From Chitinophagaceae bacterium UBA2791 (GTDB lineage Bacteria > Bacteroidota > Bacteroidia > Chitinophagales > Chitinophagaceae), in the NCBI GenBank assembly GCA_002352105.1, contig DEHV01000080.1, positions 36,273-100,272 on the forward strand: DNA of 64,000 nt, read 5' to 3'. This document shows, in pieces, positions 1-8,550 of this stretch (positions are counted from its first letter, which is position 1; every line of letters begins with the position of its first letter). The translations under genes and the position numbers were made by a program. A model generated the notes under the pieces. The model searched no databases. It worked only from the letters and a program-made list of their open reading frames with translations, and was not told the origin of the DNA.

Positions 1-376
1 TCGCTGTAACGAGCGCCGATCTGGTAAGCACCACCATATCGCCCTCGAAGCGATAATTGAACTCGGTTCCCTTCAGGCATTTGGAGATCACTTCCGCAAT
101 AGAAGCTCTCCTCACCTGAAGCGTAATGGGTTTTATCCCTTCAAACAGAGTTTCTTCGTAAACAATGGAAACGCCGGTCTGGCGAATCACTTCCTTAAAT
201 ACTTTTTGAACCGACGCGTTTCGAACCGAAAGCGTTACTGTCTGCGTACTTGCCCTGGCCGCGACATGCAGGCTGGCAACAAGCAATAAAAATGCCGTTA
301 GCCTCATAATCCGTAGCAATTTAGCTTGGTTTCTCCATGCAATATGCACGTCTTGATAAACACCCAATAAATGCAT
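1..376 (-). CDS. SusC/RagA-type TonB-dependent receptor, N-terminal part (cut by window edge)
   Basis: Only the first ~125 codons are in the window. The translation begins with a short basic segment, then a signal-peptide-like stretch (LRIMRLTAFLLLVASLHVAA). A domain with the pattern of STN (secretin/TonB short N-terminal) follows: VTLSVRNASVQKVFKEVIRQ and later ISKCLKGTEFNYRF. An STN domain directly downstream of a FecR gene is typical of SusC-family outer-membrane importers controlled by trans-envelope signalling. I chose the ATG at 376 because Chitinophagaceae SusC proteins usually carry ~20 residues before the LRIMKLT-like motif; an internal ATG at 307 is the alternative. The substrate cannot be told, since barrel and plug lie outside the window. 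Family is fairly sure, start less so. Confidence 0.8.
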   Translation of the reverse strand, partial: MHLLGVYQDVHIAWRNQAKLLRIMRLTAFLLLVASLHVAARASTQTVTLSVRNASVQKVFKEVIRQTGVSIVYEETLFEGIKPITLQVRRASIAEVISKCLKGTEFNYRFEGDMVVLTRSALVTA

Positions 377-526
377 AACTTTGGTTTGTTTTGGTTAATG
401 AATAAGCATCCTTCCAGATTGCCTTAAAGATTTAGCCCAAACGTTCAGCCAGAAATGTTCGCAGCATTCCTGGCTTTTTTTTGGATCATTGGTATTACTA
501 TGTCTTCATAAAAGCGCTATTTGTTT

Positions 527-1750
527 TTAAATTATTTTCAACAGCTTTCCTTCCAGCGTAAACTTTACGCCATAGGCTTCCAGCATCTCCAGCAGGTTGC
601 GTATCGGAAGGTTTCTGCTGATGCCGCCGCCGAATTTCTTCTCCATATATTTTTTTTCCATTACCACGTCCACATCATACCACCGGCTTACCTGCCTCAT
701 GATCGCTTCCAGGTTGATATTGCTAAATTCAAAAAGTCCTCTTTTCCAAGCCATCACCTGGTCAATATCCACGTCGTCAGCAATCCTGATCACGCCGCTG
801 TTCCTTACCTTCCATTGCGCCTGCTGCCCCGGTTTTATGATAGATGATTCGCCGGATCTCATTAACTGGATACCTCCTTCCAGCAAGGTGGTCCGGGAAA
901 GCTCTTCATCGTCATAAGCGTTAACATTAAAATGAGTGCCCAATACTTTTATATCCACTTCGCCGGTTGTCACATGAAACGGCGCTTCTGCATTTTTCGC
1001 TACCTCGAAATAGGCTTCTCCGGTGATGGAGACCCTTCTGTCCTTCCCCGCAAAGACTGTCGGATAAGTAATCGATGAAGCGGCATTCAGCCAGACCTTG
1101 GTGCCATCCGGCAAAACGATCTGGTATTGTCCGCCCCTGGGCGTCCTCATGGTATTGTAGGCTACGGCAGCGGGAACAACCTCTTTGACCGCTTTTTGGT
1201 ATTCTATCTGCCCGTCAGCGCGCTTCCTGATCTCGGTCCCGCCCTGTTTGGCAAGCGTGCCATTGGCCGCCGCATCCAGCACGATCGAGGAGCCGTCGGA
1301 CAAGGTCAGGATGGCCCGGTCGCCCCCGGGAGGCAGATCAGGAATCGGCGCCTGTATGGGTTCCGGGGACTGGCTGACCTGGGTTTCCGCAGATCTGTCG
1401 AACCAGAAATACAATCCTGCCCCGGCTACTAAAAGTATAATTGCCGCAGCATAACGGAGCCATGCTGTTCTAAGCAATTGGGTACGATGAACGGGCGGCT
1501 GCGACCCGTTGTTTTTGCCAACGGCAGAGGATTTATCCACCTCAACCGCCGCGCGGATCAGGGGCTCCCATTTTTTCTCATCAAAATCTGTAATTGCCGT
1601 TTCCCCGATACCTAACTCCATCGCCGCCTCAATAAAACGCTCCCTGTTGTATTCAGAAGAAACAAAAGTTCTTAGCTCGTCCTTTTCCGAAAAAGACAAG
1701 CGCCCCGCCGCCAGCCGGTCCAGTAAATAGAGTAACCTTTTTTTGTCCAT
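527..1750 (-). CDS. FecR family anti-sigma factor
   Basis: A 407-residue single-pass inner-membrane protein. Residues 1-90 form a cytoplasmic helical region expected to bind an ECF sigma factor. One transmembrane segment lies near residues 94-115 (YAAAIILLVAGAGLYFWF). The periplasmic FecR domain spans about 195-300 (TPRGGQYQIVLPDGTKVWLN, GEAYFEVAKNAEAPFHV), and a DUF4974 module with a VSRWYDVDV motif closes the protein. Family knowledge: the periplasmic part senses the loaded SusC receptor through its STN domain and releases the sigma factor. Its receptor partner follows 150 bp downstream, but the matching sigma gene, normally adjacent, is 1.46 kb upstream behind inserted genes on the other strand. 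Confidence 0.93.
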   Translation of the reverse strand: MDKKRLLYLLDRLAAGRLSFSEKDELRTFVSSEYNRERFIEAAMELGIGETAITDFDEKKWEPLIRAAVEVDKSSAVGKNNGSQPPVHRTQLLRTAWLRYAAAIILLVAGAGLYFWFDRSAETQVSQSPEPIQAPIPDLPPGGDRAILTLSDGSSIVLDAAANGTLAKQGGTEIRKRADGQIEYQKAVKEVVPAAVAYNTMRTPRGGQYQIVLPDGTKVWLNAASSITYPTVFAGKDRRVSITGEAYFEVAKNAEAPFHVTTGEVDIKVLGTHFNVNAYDDEELSRTTLLEGGIQLMRSGESSIIKPGQQAQWKVRNSGVIRIADDVDIDQVMAWKRGLFEFSNINLEAIMRQVSRWYDVDVVMEKKYMEKKFGGGISRNLPIRNLLEMLEAYGVKFTLEGKLLKII

Positions 1751-1922
1751 GGAGCCTTCGCTTATTTAATAAAGAATGTTAAAATTGAAAAGGGTAACTA
1801 TCGTAGTAAACATTTTTTTTGAGAAATCTCTGTGGAAACTAAAATTAGTCGCTCCGGATAAACACATCAATTAAACCGTTTAACAACAATTGTTTTTAAA
1901 GTTTTGATTTATAAGTTCGGAA

Positions 1923-2315
1923 ATGGATAAGAAATTTACAGACATTATACGACTTATACAGCAATCCCGAAACAATTCTATAAAGGCGGTTAATGCTGAG
2001 CTTATTAACCTGTACTGGAACGTCGGGGCATATATTAAACAAAAACTGTCGGTGGCAGAATGGGGCGAAAGAACGGTGGATGAATTGGCAAATTTTATTC
2101 AGAAAAACAGCCCTGAGCTGAAAGGGTTTAATCGCAGAGGAATTTACAGAATGATACAATTCTATGAAACTTATGTCGACGCCAAATTTGCGACCCCAGC
2201 CAGGATAAAATCACAAGTGGCTGATAACCAAATAAATGAAATTGTGTCACCAGTGGTGTCACAATTTGAACCGCAGGATATTAGCGCTACAATTTTAGTT
2301 CATCGGCATGATTGA
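1923..2315 (+). pseudogene. DUF1016 (YhcG-like) N-terminal fragment, nuclease half lost
   Basis: The 130-residue ORF matches the N-terminal DUF1016 domain: IQQSRNNSIKAVNAELINLY, then WNVGAYIKQKL and FNRRGIYRMIQFYETY. Intact family members are about 330-380 residues and end in a PDDEXK nuclease domain, which is absent here. After residue ~120 the reading frame drifts and stops. In another frame just downstream a short DKTKTRP stretch resembles the SKTKT segment that normally follows in these proteins, which suggests a frameshift followed by deletion. Strand is opposite to the flanking sigma and fecR genes. I read it as a decayed accessory gene; a free-standing N-terminal domain is less likely but possible. 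Confidence 0.7.
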
Positions 2316-2433
2316 CAAGACCAAGACCCGTCCTTCAAACTTAGTTCTTTGAAAATATGTCCGCAATGGAAACACAACTTTGAAGATGGCTCAAACCGTC
2401 CAAAATGCAACTTTTAAAAAAGATGAAGGAATG

Positions 2434-2465
2434 TTTGAACAATATACAAATGTATATTATATTTG
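2434..2465 (+). promoter_or_regulatory. Promoter with palindromic operator for the small-protein/DUF5053 cassette
   Basis: A TTTG at 2434-2437 and TATATTTG at 2458-2465 are 20 bases apart and match the Bacteroidota sigma-70 pattern. An inverted repeat, AATATACA / TGTATATT with a 2-base spacer (2441-2458), fills the space between the two boxes and touches the -7 box, so a bound dimer would block RNA polymerase. The first start codon downstream is at 2486. Confidence 0.6.
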
Positions 2466-2485
2466 TGTTGCAAAACGATTAAGAC

Positions 2486-2647
2486 ATGAACAACGAAAAC
2501 AAAGAACTAATAGAGCTGGTAAAGCTAGAGCTGGCCGCCTATTTAAGAATCGCCGAAAAACTGAACTTCCCAGCGGCAGAAGTCGAAAAGCAGGTTAATA
2601 TGTATCTTGAAGAGATATACGAACTGCTAAAACCAAAGAGTAATTAA
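2486..2647 (+). CDS. Small 53-residue protein of unknown function
   Basis: The short ORF starts 20 bases after a well-formed promoter and encodes an acidic, helix-forming peptide (ELIELVKLELAAYLRIAEKL, then VEKQVNMYLEEIYELL). Leucine spacing suggests an amphipathic helix or coiled coil. There is no signal peptide or membrane segment. A hairpin follows the stop codon and the DUF5053 gene begins 37 bases after it, so the two are probably co-transcribed. I do not recognise a family. Regular helix periodicity, the promoter and the tight packing support that it is translated; its role, for instance as a partner or antagonist of the downstream protein, is inference only. Confidence 0.6.
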   Translation: MNNENKELIELVKLELAAYLRIAEKLNFPAAEVEKQVNMYLEEIYELLKPKSN

Positions 2648-2650
2648 CCG

Positions 2651-2669
2651 GGAGGGGCTTTGCCCCTCC
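2651..2669 (+). terminator. GC-rich hairpin between the 53-codon gene and the DUF5053 gene
   Basis: GGAGGGGC-TTT-GCCCCTCC is a perfect 8-bp stem with a 3-base loop, followed by only two T before an A-run. It begins 3 bases after a stop codon and ends 15 bases before the next start. It may act as a partial terminator or an RNA-stability element that sets the ratio of the two proteins. Confidence 0.5.
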
Positions 2670-2684
2670 TTAAAACACGCAATA

Positions 2685-3077
2685 ATGAAAAACAGAATTG
2701 ATGAACTAATAAAGCTGAGCATTAAAGATCCCGCCGCATTTGAAAAGGAATCAGATGCATTAGCGGATCGCGCAAAAAAGGACAAAAAGTTGAAAGCTGA
2801 GTTAAAAAAGGAATTTCAGGAAAGTCTGGATAGAAAGGGTAAGCAAATCAAGGAGCTTTCAATCAAAATGCAATTGCAGTCCATATCCGACATGATCAAC
2901 ATGTCTTATATTGCAAAAACATATTTTGGCAAAACCAGGCAATGGCTTACGCATCGCGTTAATGGTCATGTCGTAAATGGTAAGCCCGCAAAGTTTACTG
3001 AAAAGCAGATTCAAACCTTAAACGTCGCGTTAAAGGATATTGGCAAAAGAATTGGTTCAATTAGTGTTCATCACTAG
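2685..3077 (+). CDS. DUF5053-like small helical protein
   Basis: A 130-residue soluble, highly charged protein. The first ~70 residues are Lys/Glu-rich and helical (ADRAKKDKKLKAELKKEF). The C-terminal half carries the segment SYIAKTYFGKTRQWLTHRVN followed by GKPAKFTEKQIQTLNVALKDI, which I associate with the Bacteroidota DUF5053 family; its spacing looks like a helix-turn-helix, so DNA binding is possible but unproven. The gene lies in a compact unit with the 53-codon ORF upstream and a terminator-like hairpin downstream. It could be the factor that binds the palindrome in its own promoter. Family recognition is from memory of the conserved motif. Confidence 0.65.
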   Translation: MKNRIDELIKLSIKDPAAFEKESDALADRAKKDKKLKAELKKEFQESLDRKGKQIKELSIKMQLQSISDMINMSYIAKTYFGKTRQWLTHRVNGHVVNGKPAKFTEKQIQTLNVALKDIGKRIGSISVHH

Positions 3078-3089
3078 TCGTTTTGCACC

Positions 3090-3116
3090 GCCCCGCATCC
3101 GAGCCAAGTGCGGGGC
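3090..3116 (+). terminator. Hairpin terminator after the DUF5053 gene
   Basis: GCCCCGCA / TGCGGGGC forms an 8-bp GC-rich stem 13 bases after the stop codon, followed by a short T-rich tail (ATCTTTA). It closes the small cassette on the plus strand. Confidence 0.55.
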
Positions 3117-3213
3117 ATCTTTAAACGCAAATGCCTCCGACGCAGGAGGATAAAGAAAAATAAATGCAATTCGCCAGACCGTGTCTGGCAAATCTGAAAA
3201 AAGCCCGGCGCCT

Positions 3214-3801
3214 TCAACAGAGAAACAATAAAAGCCCTATTAATTTACCGGAAGCGGCCAGGCTCTGGCGAATCGACTCCAATGCCGCGCTTAAGGCATT
3301 TTTTACATATCCGTTGGACAGGTTAAGTTTTTCTGCTATTTCTTTCGATTTAATGCCTTCTATCCTGTTCATCTGGAAGATCAGCTTTCGCTGAGGAGGT
3401 AATTGCGCAATGGCTTTTTCCAACAAAAGCGCCGTTTCCCGGAATGCGAGGTTATCCAATCCCGTCGCGGCAAAATCCACTGCAATATCGTCGGCTACCT
3501 CATTGAATAGTTTTGACGTCGAAGCATTTTTTCTAAGCCAGGTAAAGGTTTCATTTAACGCCACCCTTTTAAACCAGGCAGGCGGGTTTTCCAATCCCGG
3601 AAGTTTATCGCGATTCAGCCATATCCTGATAAAACATTCCTGTAATACCTCCTTGCAGGGTTCCGGCGAGCGGACGATCCTCATCACCAATGGCTCAAGA
3701 TAACGCGCTATTCTTCCGACAAGGGAAGCAAAAGCTTTTTCGTCGCCTTCTGCCACCAGATAAAGCAGTTCTGATTCCTGGTATGTTTTGGTTGTTATCA
3801 C
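3214..3801 (-). CDS. ECF-type RNA polymerase sigma factor
   Basis: A 195-residue sigma-70 factor of the FecI-like type found with FecR/SusC systems. Region 2 is visible around residues 25-95 (VGRIARYLEPLVMRIVRSPE, EVLQECFIRIWLNRDKLPG, PPAWFKRVALN) and region 4 around 130-185 (IAQLPPQRKLIFQMNRIEGI, IAEKLNLSNGYVKNALSAAL). A TAACTTTG box is 41 bases upstream of the start. It faces the same way as fecR and the SusC-type receptor and is probably their sigma factor, but the opposite-strand insert at 1.75-3.2 kb means they can no longer be a simple contiguous operon unless transcription runs through the insert. Confidence 0.93.
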   Translation of the reverse strand: MITTKTYQESELLYLVAEGDEKAFASLVGRIARYLEPLVMRIVRSPEPCKEVLQECFIRIWLNRDKLPGLENPPAWFKRVALNETFTWLRKNASTSKLFNEVADDIAVDFAATGLDNLAFRETALLLEKAIAQLPPQRKLIFQMNRIEGIKSKEIAEKLNLSNGYVKNALSAALESIRQSLAASGKLIGLLLFLC

Positions 3802-3842
3802 TTATGATGTGAAATAAATAATAAATGGCATGATCATTTATT

Positions 3843-3850
3843 CAAAGTTA
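3843..3850 (-). promoter_or_regulatory. -7 promoter box of the ECF sigma gene
   Basis: TAACTTTG on the minus strand fits TAnnTTTG and lies 41 bases before the start codon at 3801. I see no clear TTTG at the -33 position, only TTTA-like sequence. The rest of 3802-4069 shows nothing else I can support. Confidence 0.4.
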
Positions 3851-4069
3851 CGCCTCCTGGACAATTCCTTTCTAAACTAAAGTAACAAAAATCGGCGTAA
3901 GTCCGCGATGTTATATTCAAACTCATGATCACATATCTCATCAGGGAAGCTTTTGCCCGGTTCAAAAAACAATTCTATGACATATAAAAAAGAGCTGTGA
4001 TTTAAGTATTCTGTAATAATTTGCAGGCGATAGTTCTGCCAATGATCCTCACTAACTATAAATAATGAT

Positions 4070-6499
4070 ATGAAGCTTTTTAGCGCCGTGACAGAGGGGG
4101 TATCCTTTCTTCTTTTTTTTCTTTTTCTTTCTATTGGCGGATCAGCGCAGGCTCCTGGAAAATCGTTGATAAAGGGAGTGATAATCGATTCTTCCAGCTC
4201 CCAACCATTAGGCTATGCCACCATAAAATTAATTGCAAGCGGCGACCAATCTCTACAGCAGGAATATATCTCGAATGAAAAGGGCGAGTTTCGTGCAGAA
4301 GTTGCGCCGGGAACTTATCATATAGAAGTGAGCTTTATGGGCTTCCGGCCGCATACTACCCCTTTGTTTTCGGCAGATAAACCGGAAACTGACCTGGGCC
4401 GGATCTTGCTCGCGGACATTGCCAATACCCTGGAGGAAGTGATCGTACAGGCAGAAAAAAGTTCCATGCAACTGTCGCTGGATAAAAAAATATTTAACGT
4501 GGGGCTCGACCTGGCGAACGCAGGCGGCTCGGCTGTTGACATTCTTTCCAATGTTCCTTCTGTTTCCGTCGACCCGGAGGGAACAGTAAAATTAAGAGGA
4601 AGCGCCAATGTAAGGATACTGATCGACGGCAAACCATCGGGGCTTGTCAGCTTTAAAGGCAGCGGAGGTCTGCAGCAACTGCAGGCCAATATGATCGAAA
4701 GGGTCGAGATCATCACCAATCCTTCGGCCCGGTATGAGGCGGAAGGTATGGCGGGGATTATCAATATTGTGCTCCGGAAAGAGAAAAAGCAGGGTTTTAA
4801 CGGTTCCCTGGAGATCATTGCAGGCGATCCCGCCAATTTCGGCGGCGCCGCCAACCTGAATTACCGTCATAAAAAAATCAATTTTTTTATCAATTACGGG
4901 ATTGCCTATCGCCGAACGCCAGGCATCGGCTCCCTGTACCAGGAGGTTTATGGAGCCGATACGACCTTTATCCTGAAACAAAATACAAAAGGAAGGGTAA
5001 CGGGCTTAAATAACAATATCCGGGGCGGACTGGATTTTTATTTTAATGAGAAAAGCGTTCTCACCGCCGCTTACCTGTTCCGCAGAAGCGATGCTGACCG
5101 GCTCACCAATATCCGTTATGCCGATTTTTATTTTGACGAGTCGAACCCCGCGGCCTTGACCACCCGGCGGCAGGATGAAACAGAACAGGAACCCAATTCA
5201 GAATATTCCCTGATCTATAAAAGATCTTTTGAAGAAAAAGGTCATGAACTGGTAGCCGAAATAAGGTACCTCGATAACTGGGAAAACTCCGATCAGTTGT
5301 TTACGCAAACGCAACTGGAGCTGGACGGCTCCGAGCGACCTTATAAGACCAGCTTACAAAACTCGTTGAATGACGAATGGGAAAAACATTTCCTCGTGCA
5401 GGCGGATTATACAAAACCTATCGGCAAGGAAGGGAAGTTTGAAACCGGTTTAAGAAGCAGCTTCCGGAACATGACCAATGATTATGTGGTGAATGATATT
5501 GACGATTCTGGCGCGGAAACGCCTTTAGAGGGACTGGACAATATTTTCGTGTACAACGAAAACATCCACGCCGTTTACGGCATACTCGGAAATAAACAGC
5601 GCAAAATATCTTACCAGGCGGGACTGCGCGCAGAATGGACCGACGTAAAGACCACTCTTAAAAAAACCGATGAAACCAATCCGCGGAATTATGTAAACCT
5701 GTTTCCCAGTGCGCATTTCACGCTGGACCTGCCCCAGGAGAACGCCATCCAGCTCAGCTATAGCCGAAGGGTAACCAGGCCGTTCTATAACGAGCTGAGC
5801 CCATTCTTTACTTTTTCCGATAGCCGCAATTTTTCCAGCGGCAATCCCGACCTGGACCCCGAGTTCAGCGATGTAATTGAGCTGGGGCATATCAAGTATC
5901 TCGACAAAGGCTCTCTATCTTCATCTGTCTATTACCGATATACCAATGGAAAAATAAGCCATATCCGGACGGTGGATGACAAAGGTATGTCGATCAACAG
6001 ACCAGAGAATCTTTTATCGGAGCAGTCGTTCGGAACCGAATTCATCGCCGATTATTCCGCATTTAAATGGTGGAAACTGAATGTCAACCTCAATTTCTTT
6101 TACGCCGATATAGATGGAAGCAATCTCGTTAAAACATATAAAACGTCTACCTATAGCTGGTTTGCCCGCCAAACCTCAAGATTTACAGTTGCCGGCAATA
6201 CGGATATACAATTGCGGCTGAATTACGAGGCGCCGCAGAAAACCGTTCAGGGAACCAGGAGATCTCTTTATTATGCCGACCTCTCGGCAAGCAGGGACGT
6301 GCTTAAAGGCAAGGGCACCATTAACCTGAACCTGCTCGACATTTTTAATACGCGCAAATCAAGATCGTTGACAGAAGGGCCTAACTTCTTTACCCGAAGC
6401 GAGTACCAGTACAGAAGAAGACAGATCAACGCTACATTCAGCTACCGTATCAAACAGGCAAAGGCGGCCAAGCCGAAAAAAGAAGCCGGCGAAGAATAA
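4070..6499 (+). CDS. TonB-dependent receptor with CarboxypepD_reg domain (outer-membrane beta-barrel family)
   Basis: An 809-residue outer-membrane protein. It has a signal peptide (FLLFFLFLSIGGSAQA), a carboxypeptidase regulatory-like domain at about residues 33-120 (IKGVIIDSSSSQPLGYATIK, FMGFRPHTT), a plug at about 135-240 (ILSNVPSVSVDPEGTVKLRG, GKPSG) and a C-terminal barrel of the OMP_b-brl_3 type. It lacks the STN domain of SusC proteins and has no SusD neighbour, so it is probably a single-component importer for a small ligand such as a siderophore, metal or peptide; the ligand cannot be read. After the last barrel strand (ATFSYRIK) the protein ends in a Lys/Glu-rich tail rather than an aromatic residue. 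It is convergent with the kinase gene downstream (14-base gap). Confidence 0.88.
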   Translation: MKLFSAVTEGVSFLLFFLFLSIGGSAQAPGKSLIKGVIIDSSSSQPLGYATIKLIASGDQSLQQEYISNEKGEFRAEVAPGTYHIEVSFMGFRPHTTPLFSADKPETDLGRILLADIANTLEEVIVQAEKSSMQLSLDKKIFNVGLDLANAGGSAVDILSNVPSVSVDPEGTVKLRGSANVRILIDGKPSGLVSFKGSGGLQQLQANMIERVEIITNPSARYEAEGMAGIINIVLRKEKKQGFNGSLEIIAGDPANFGGAANLNYRHKKINFFINYGIAYRRTPGIGSLYQEVYGADTTFILKQNTKGRVTGLNNNIRGGLDFYFNEKSVLTAAYLFRRSDADRLTNIRYADFYFDESNPAALTTRRQDETEQEPNSEYSLIYKRSFEEKGHELVAEIRYLDNWENSDQLFTQTQLELDGSERPYKTSLQNSLNDEWEKHFLVQADYTKPIGKEGKFETGLRSSFRNMTNDYVVNDIDDSGAETPLEGLDNIFVYNENIHAVYGILGNKQRKISYQAGLRAEWTDVKTTLKKTDETNPRNYVNLFPSAHFTLDLPQENAIQLSYSRRVTRPFYNELSPFFTFSDSRNFSSGNPDLDPEFSDVIELGHIKYLDKGSLSSSVYYRYTNGKISHIRTVDDKGMSINRPENLLSEQSFGTEFIADYSAFKWWKLNVNLNFFYADIDGSNLVKTYKTSTYSWFARQTSRFTVAGNTDIQLRLNYEAPQKTVQGTRRSLYYADLSASRDVLKGKGTINLNLLDIFNTRKSRSLTEGPNFFTRSEYQYRRRQINATFSYRIKQAKAAKPKKEAGEE

Positions 6500-6513
6500 A
6501 GCCGCGACGCTAT

Positions 6514-8442
6514 CTATATGGGAACAATAACCGTAAATGAAGCGCCCTCGTTCAATTTACTCCTGGCAAAGATCACGCCCCCATGATTCTCTACGATCTT
6601 TTTACAGATGGCCAGCCCTATTCCGGCGCCGTCGTATTCCGATCTGCTATGAAGACGCTGGAAGATGACAAATATCTTATCCGCAAACTTCTCTTCGAAG
6701 CCAATTCCATTATCCGTGAACGTTAGCTGCAGATAGCGGCTAGCCTTAGCGAGATTAGACAGGATCTGACGCGAAATCTCTTCCTGCTCCAGTATGGCAT
6801 GGCTGATATTGATAACCGGATGGGTTCCGTCTTTTCTCGAAAATTTAAGGGAATTACTGACGAGGTTCTGGAATAATTGCCTGAATTGGGATACAACAAT
6901 GTTAGCGACGGGCAGGCCGTCGGTCTTTACAATGGCCTTGCTTGTCTCCAGCTTGCATTCCAGGGTCTGCAATACTTCTTCCAACAGGCGCTGAAGACTG
7001 TGCTGGCTGTATTCCTTATCGCCCGAGAGGGTAGAAATCGAAAGCAGGTCATTGATCATCTGCTGCATTCTCATGGATGAATGCACGATCTTTTCCAGAT
7101 AAGCCCTTCCCTCCTCCTGCAAGCTTTCACGGTGTTTCAACAAAAGCCGGTCGCCGAAAGTAGATATCTTACGCAAGGGCTCCTGCAGGTCGTGACTGGC
7201 TACATACGCAAACTCTTCAAGACTGGTATTGGATTGTTGCAGCGCTATCGTTTTTTGAAACAGCTCCTCTTCGATGTTTTTTCTATCTGTGATGTCCAAT
7301 ACCGCTCCCAGCACCTCCATGATGTATTGATCGGCGGTCGCGCTGAATACGATCTCCCGGGCCAGCATCCATCGCCAGGAGCCGTTCTTGTGTTTCATCC
7401 GGCACTCGACATTAAACAATAATTTCTCCGGCTTAATTCCTCTTTTGTATTTCCCGAATCGCTCAGCGATCCTTTTAAAATCATCGGGATGATAGATCTC
7501 CCGTATCACTTTTTCCCCCATTTCCAATATCTCCGCAGGCGTATAACCTAAAACATTTTCTATTTCATTGTTGACGTATACAATACGGCCTATCCTCGCG
7601 TCAAAAAGATAAAGAACGGTAGGAGAAGCGTCGGCAATATGTTTGATGAACTGCTCGCTTCTTTCGAGCCTTTCAATCAAAAGCTGTTTCTCGGTAATGT
7701 CCTGGCAGGTCCCAATAACCTTGTAGATATCTCCATTTTCATCCAGCAACGGCTCTCTCCTGACCTGGAGTATCTTCATGCTGCCGTCGTCGAGGGTGAT
7801 CCTGCTCAGGTATTCCTGCGCTTTCTTTTCCTTTAGCAGCTCTTGGTAATTTTGTTCGTAGAACTCCCTGTCTTCTTCACAAATAAACGACATGAAACGC
7901 TCCATCGTAATGACCTCCGATTGGGGAGCAAGGCCATAGATGCGGTATAATTCATCCGACCAATTGATCTTGTCGCTTGCCTTTTCCCAGGACCAGTTGC
8001 CGACATGCGCCGCAGCCTGGGCCTGCGTATACAATTCCTGGCTCCGTTGCAGTTTGCGCAGCATATGATGGCGGCCGGTGATATCCATCACAACGCCATG
8101 TATGCTTACCGCCGCATCATCTTTAAAACTTACTTTGCCGCGCGACCATAAAACCTTTTCAGCAGGCCCGGGCTGGTAACGAAATTCAAAATCATAGTCG
8201 CCGCTTACGGACAGCGCATGATCAATGGCCGCCCGTAAGCCGGGCCTGTCAGAAGGATGCACATTCAACATTAATGCCTCAAACGAAATGACGCCGGAAA
8301 TGTTCAGTATCTTTTCAAAATGAGGCGTTCCCGAAATGCTGTTATCAGGAAGACGCCAGGTATAACTGCCCATATCGGCAAGCTCCTGGGCTTCCAATAA
8401 TTCTTTACAATAGTCGTCATATGTGCGGGGTTGAGAATACAC
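6514..8442 (-). CDS. Multi-PAS sensor histidine kinase
   Basis: A 642-residue kinase without membrane segments, so a cytoplasmic sensor. Three PAS/PAC units are visible: about residues 15-120 (GSYTWRLPDNSISG to VVMDITGR), 135-255 (GNWSWEKASDKINWSDELYR to IGTCQDIT) and 262-390 (SPTVLYLFDARIGRIVYVNN to LGAVLDITDRK). HisKA follows near 405-475, with phospho-acceptor His in EFAYVASHDLQEPLRKI, and a HATPase_c domain at about 505-642 (N box NLVSNSLKFSR, G box DNGIGFEEKF, GAGIGLAICKKIVENHGG). No response regulator is adjacent, so it is an orphan kinase. The signal may be a small molecule, light or redox through the PAS units; no cofactor-binding residue can be assigned. Confidence 0.92.
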   Translation of the reverse strand: MYSQPRTYDDYCKELLEAQELADMGSYTWRLPDNSISGTPHFEKILNISGVISFEALMLNVHPSDRPGLRAAIDHALSVSGDYDFEFRYQPGPAEKVLWSRGKVSFKDDAAVSIHGVVMDITGRHHMLRKLQRSQELYTQAQAAAHVGNWSWEKASDKINWSDELYRIYGLAPQSEVITMERFMSFICEEDREFYEQNYQELLKEKKAQEYLSRITLDDGSMKILQVRREPLLDENGDIYKVIGTCQDITEKQLLIERLERSEQFIKHIADASPTVLYLFDARIGRIVYVNNEIENVLGYTPAEILEMGEKVIREIYHPDDFKRIAERFGKYKRGIKPEKLLFNVECRMKHKNGSWRWMLAREIVFSATADQYIMEVLGAVLDITDRKNIEEELFQKTIALQQSNTSLEEFAYVASHDLQEPLRKISTFGDRLLLKHRESLQEEGRAYLEKIVHSSMRMQQMINDLLSISTLSGDKEYSQHSLQRLLEEVLQTLECKLETSKAIVKTDGLPVANIVVSQFRQLFQNLVSNSLKFSRKDGTHPVINISHAILEQEEISRQILSNLAKASRYLQLTFTDNGIGFEEKFADKIFVIFQRLHSRSEYDGAGIGLAICKKIVENHGGVIFARSKLNEGASFTVIVPI

Positions 8443-8550
8443 CGTACCTGGCCTTAACCTTTACCGTTTAAATTTAACCATTAATAGCGGATAGCGACAT
8501 GATATTTGTCATCTTCCCCACAAATGGATAAGATTCAGGCTATGGGAGGT

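Noticed and set aside
2380..2598. 72-codon ORF overlapping the palindromic promoter and the 53-codon gene
   Set aside because: It would start upstream of the promoter and runs out of frame through the better-supported 53-codon gene; basic, low-complexity translation.
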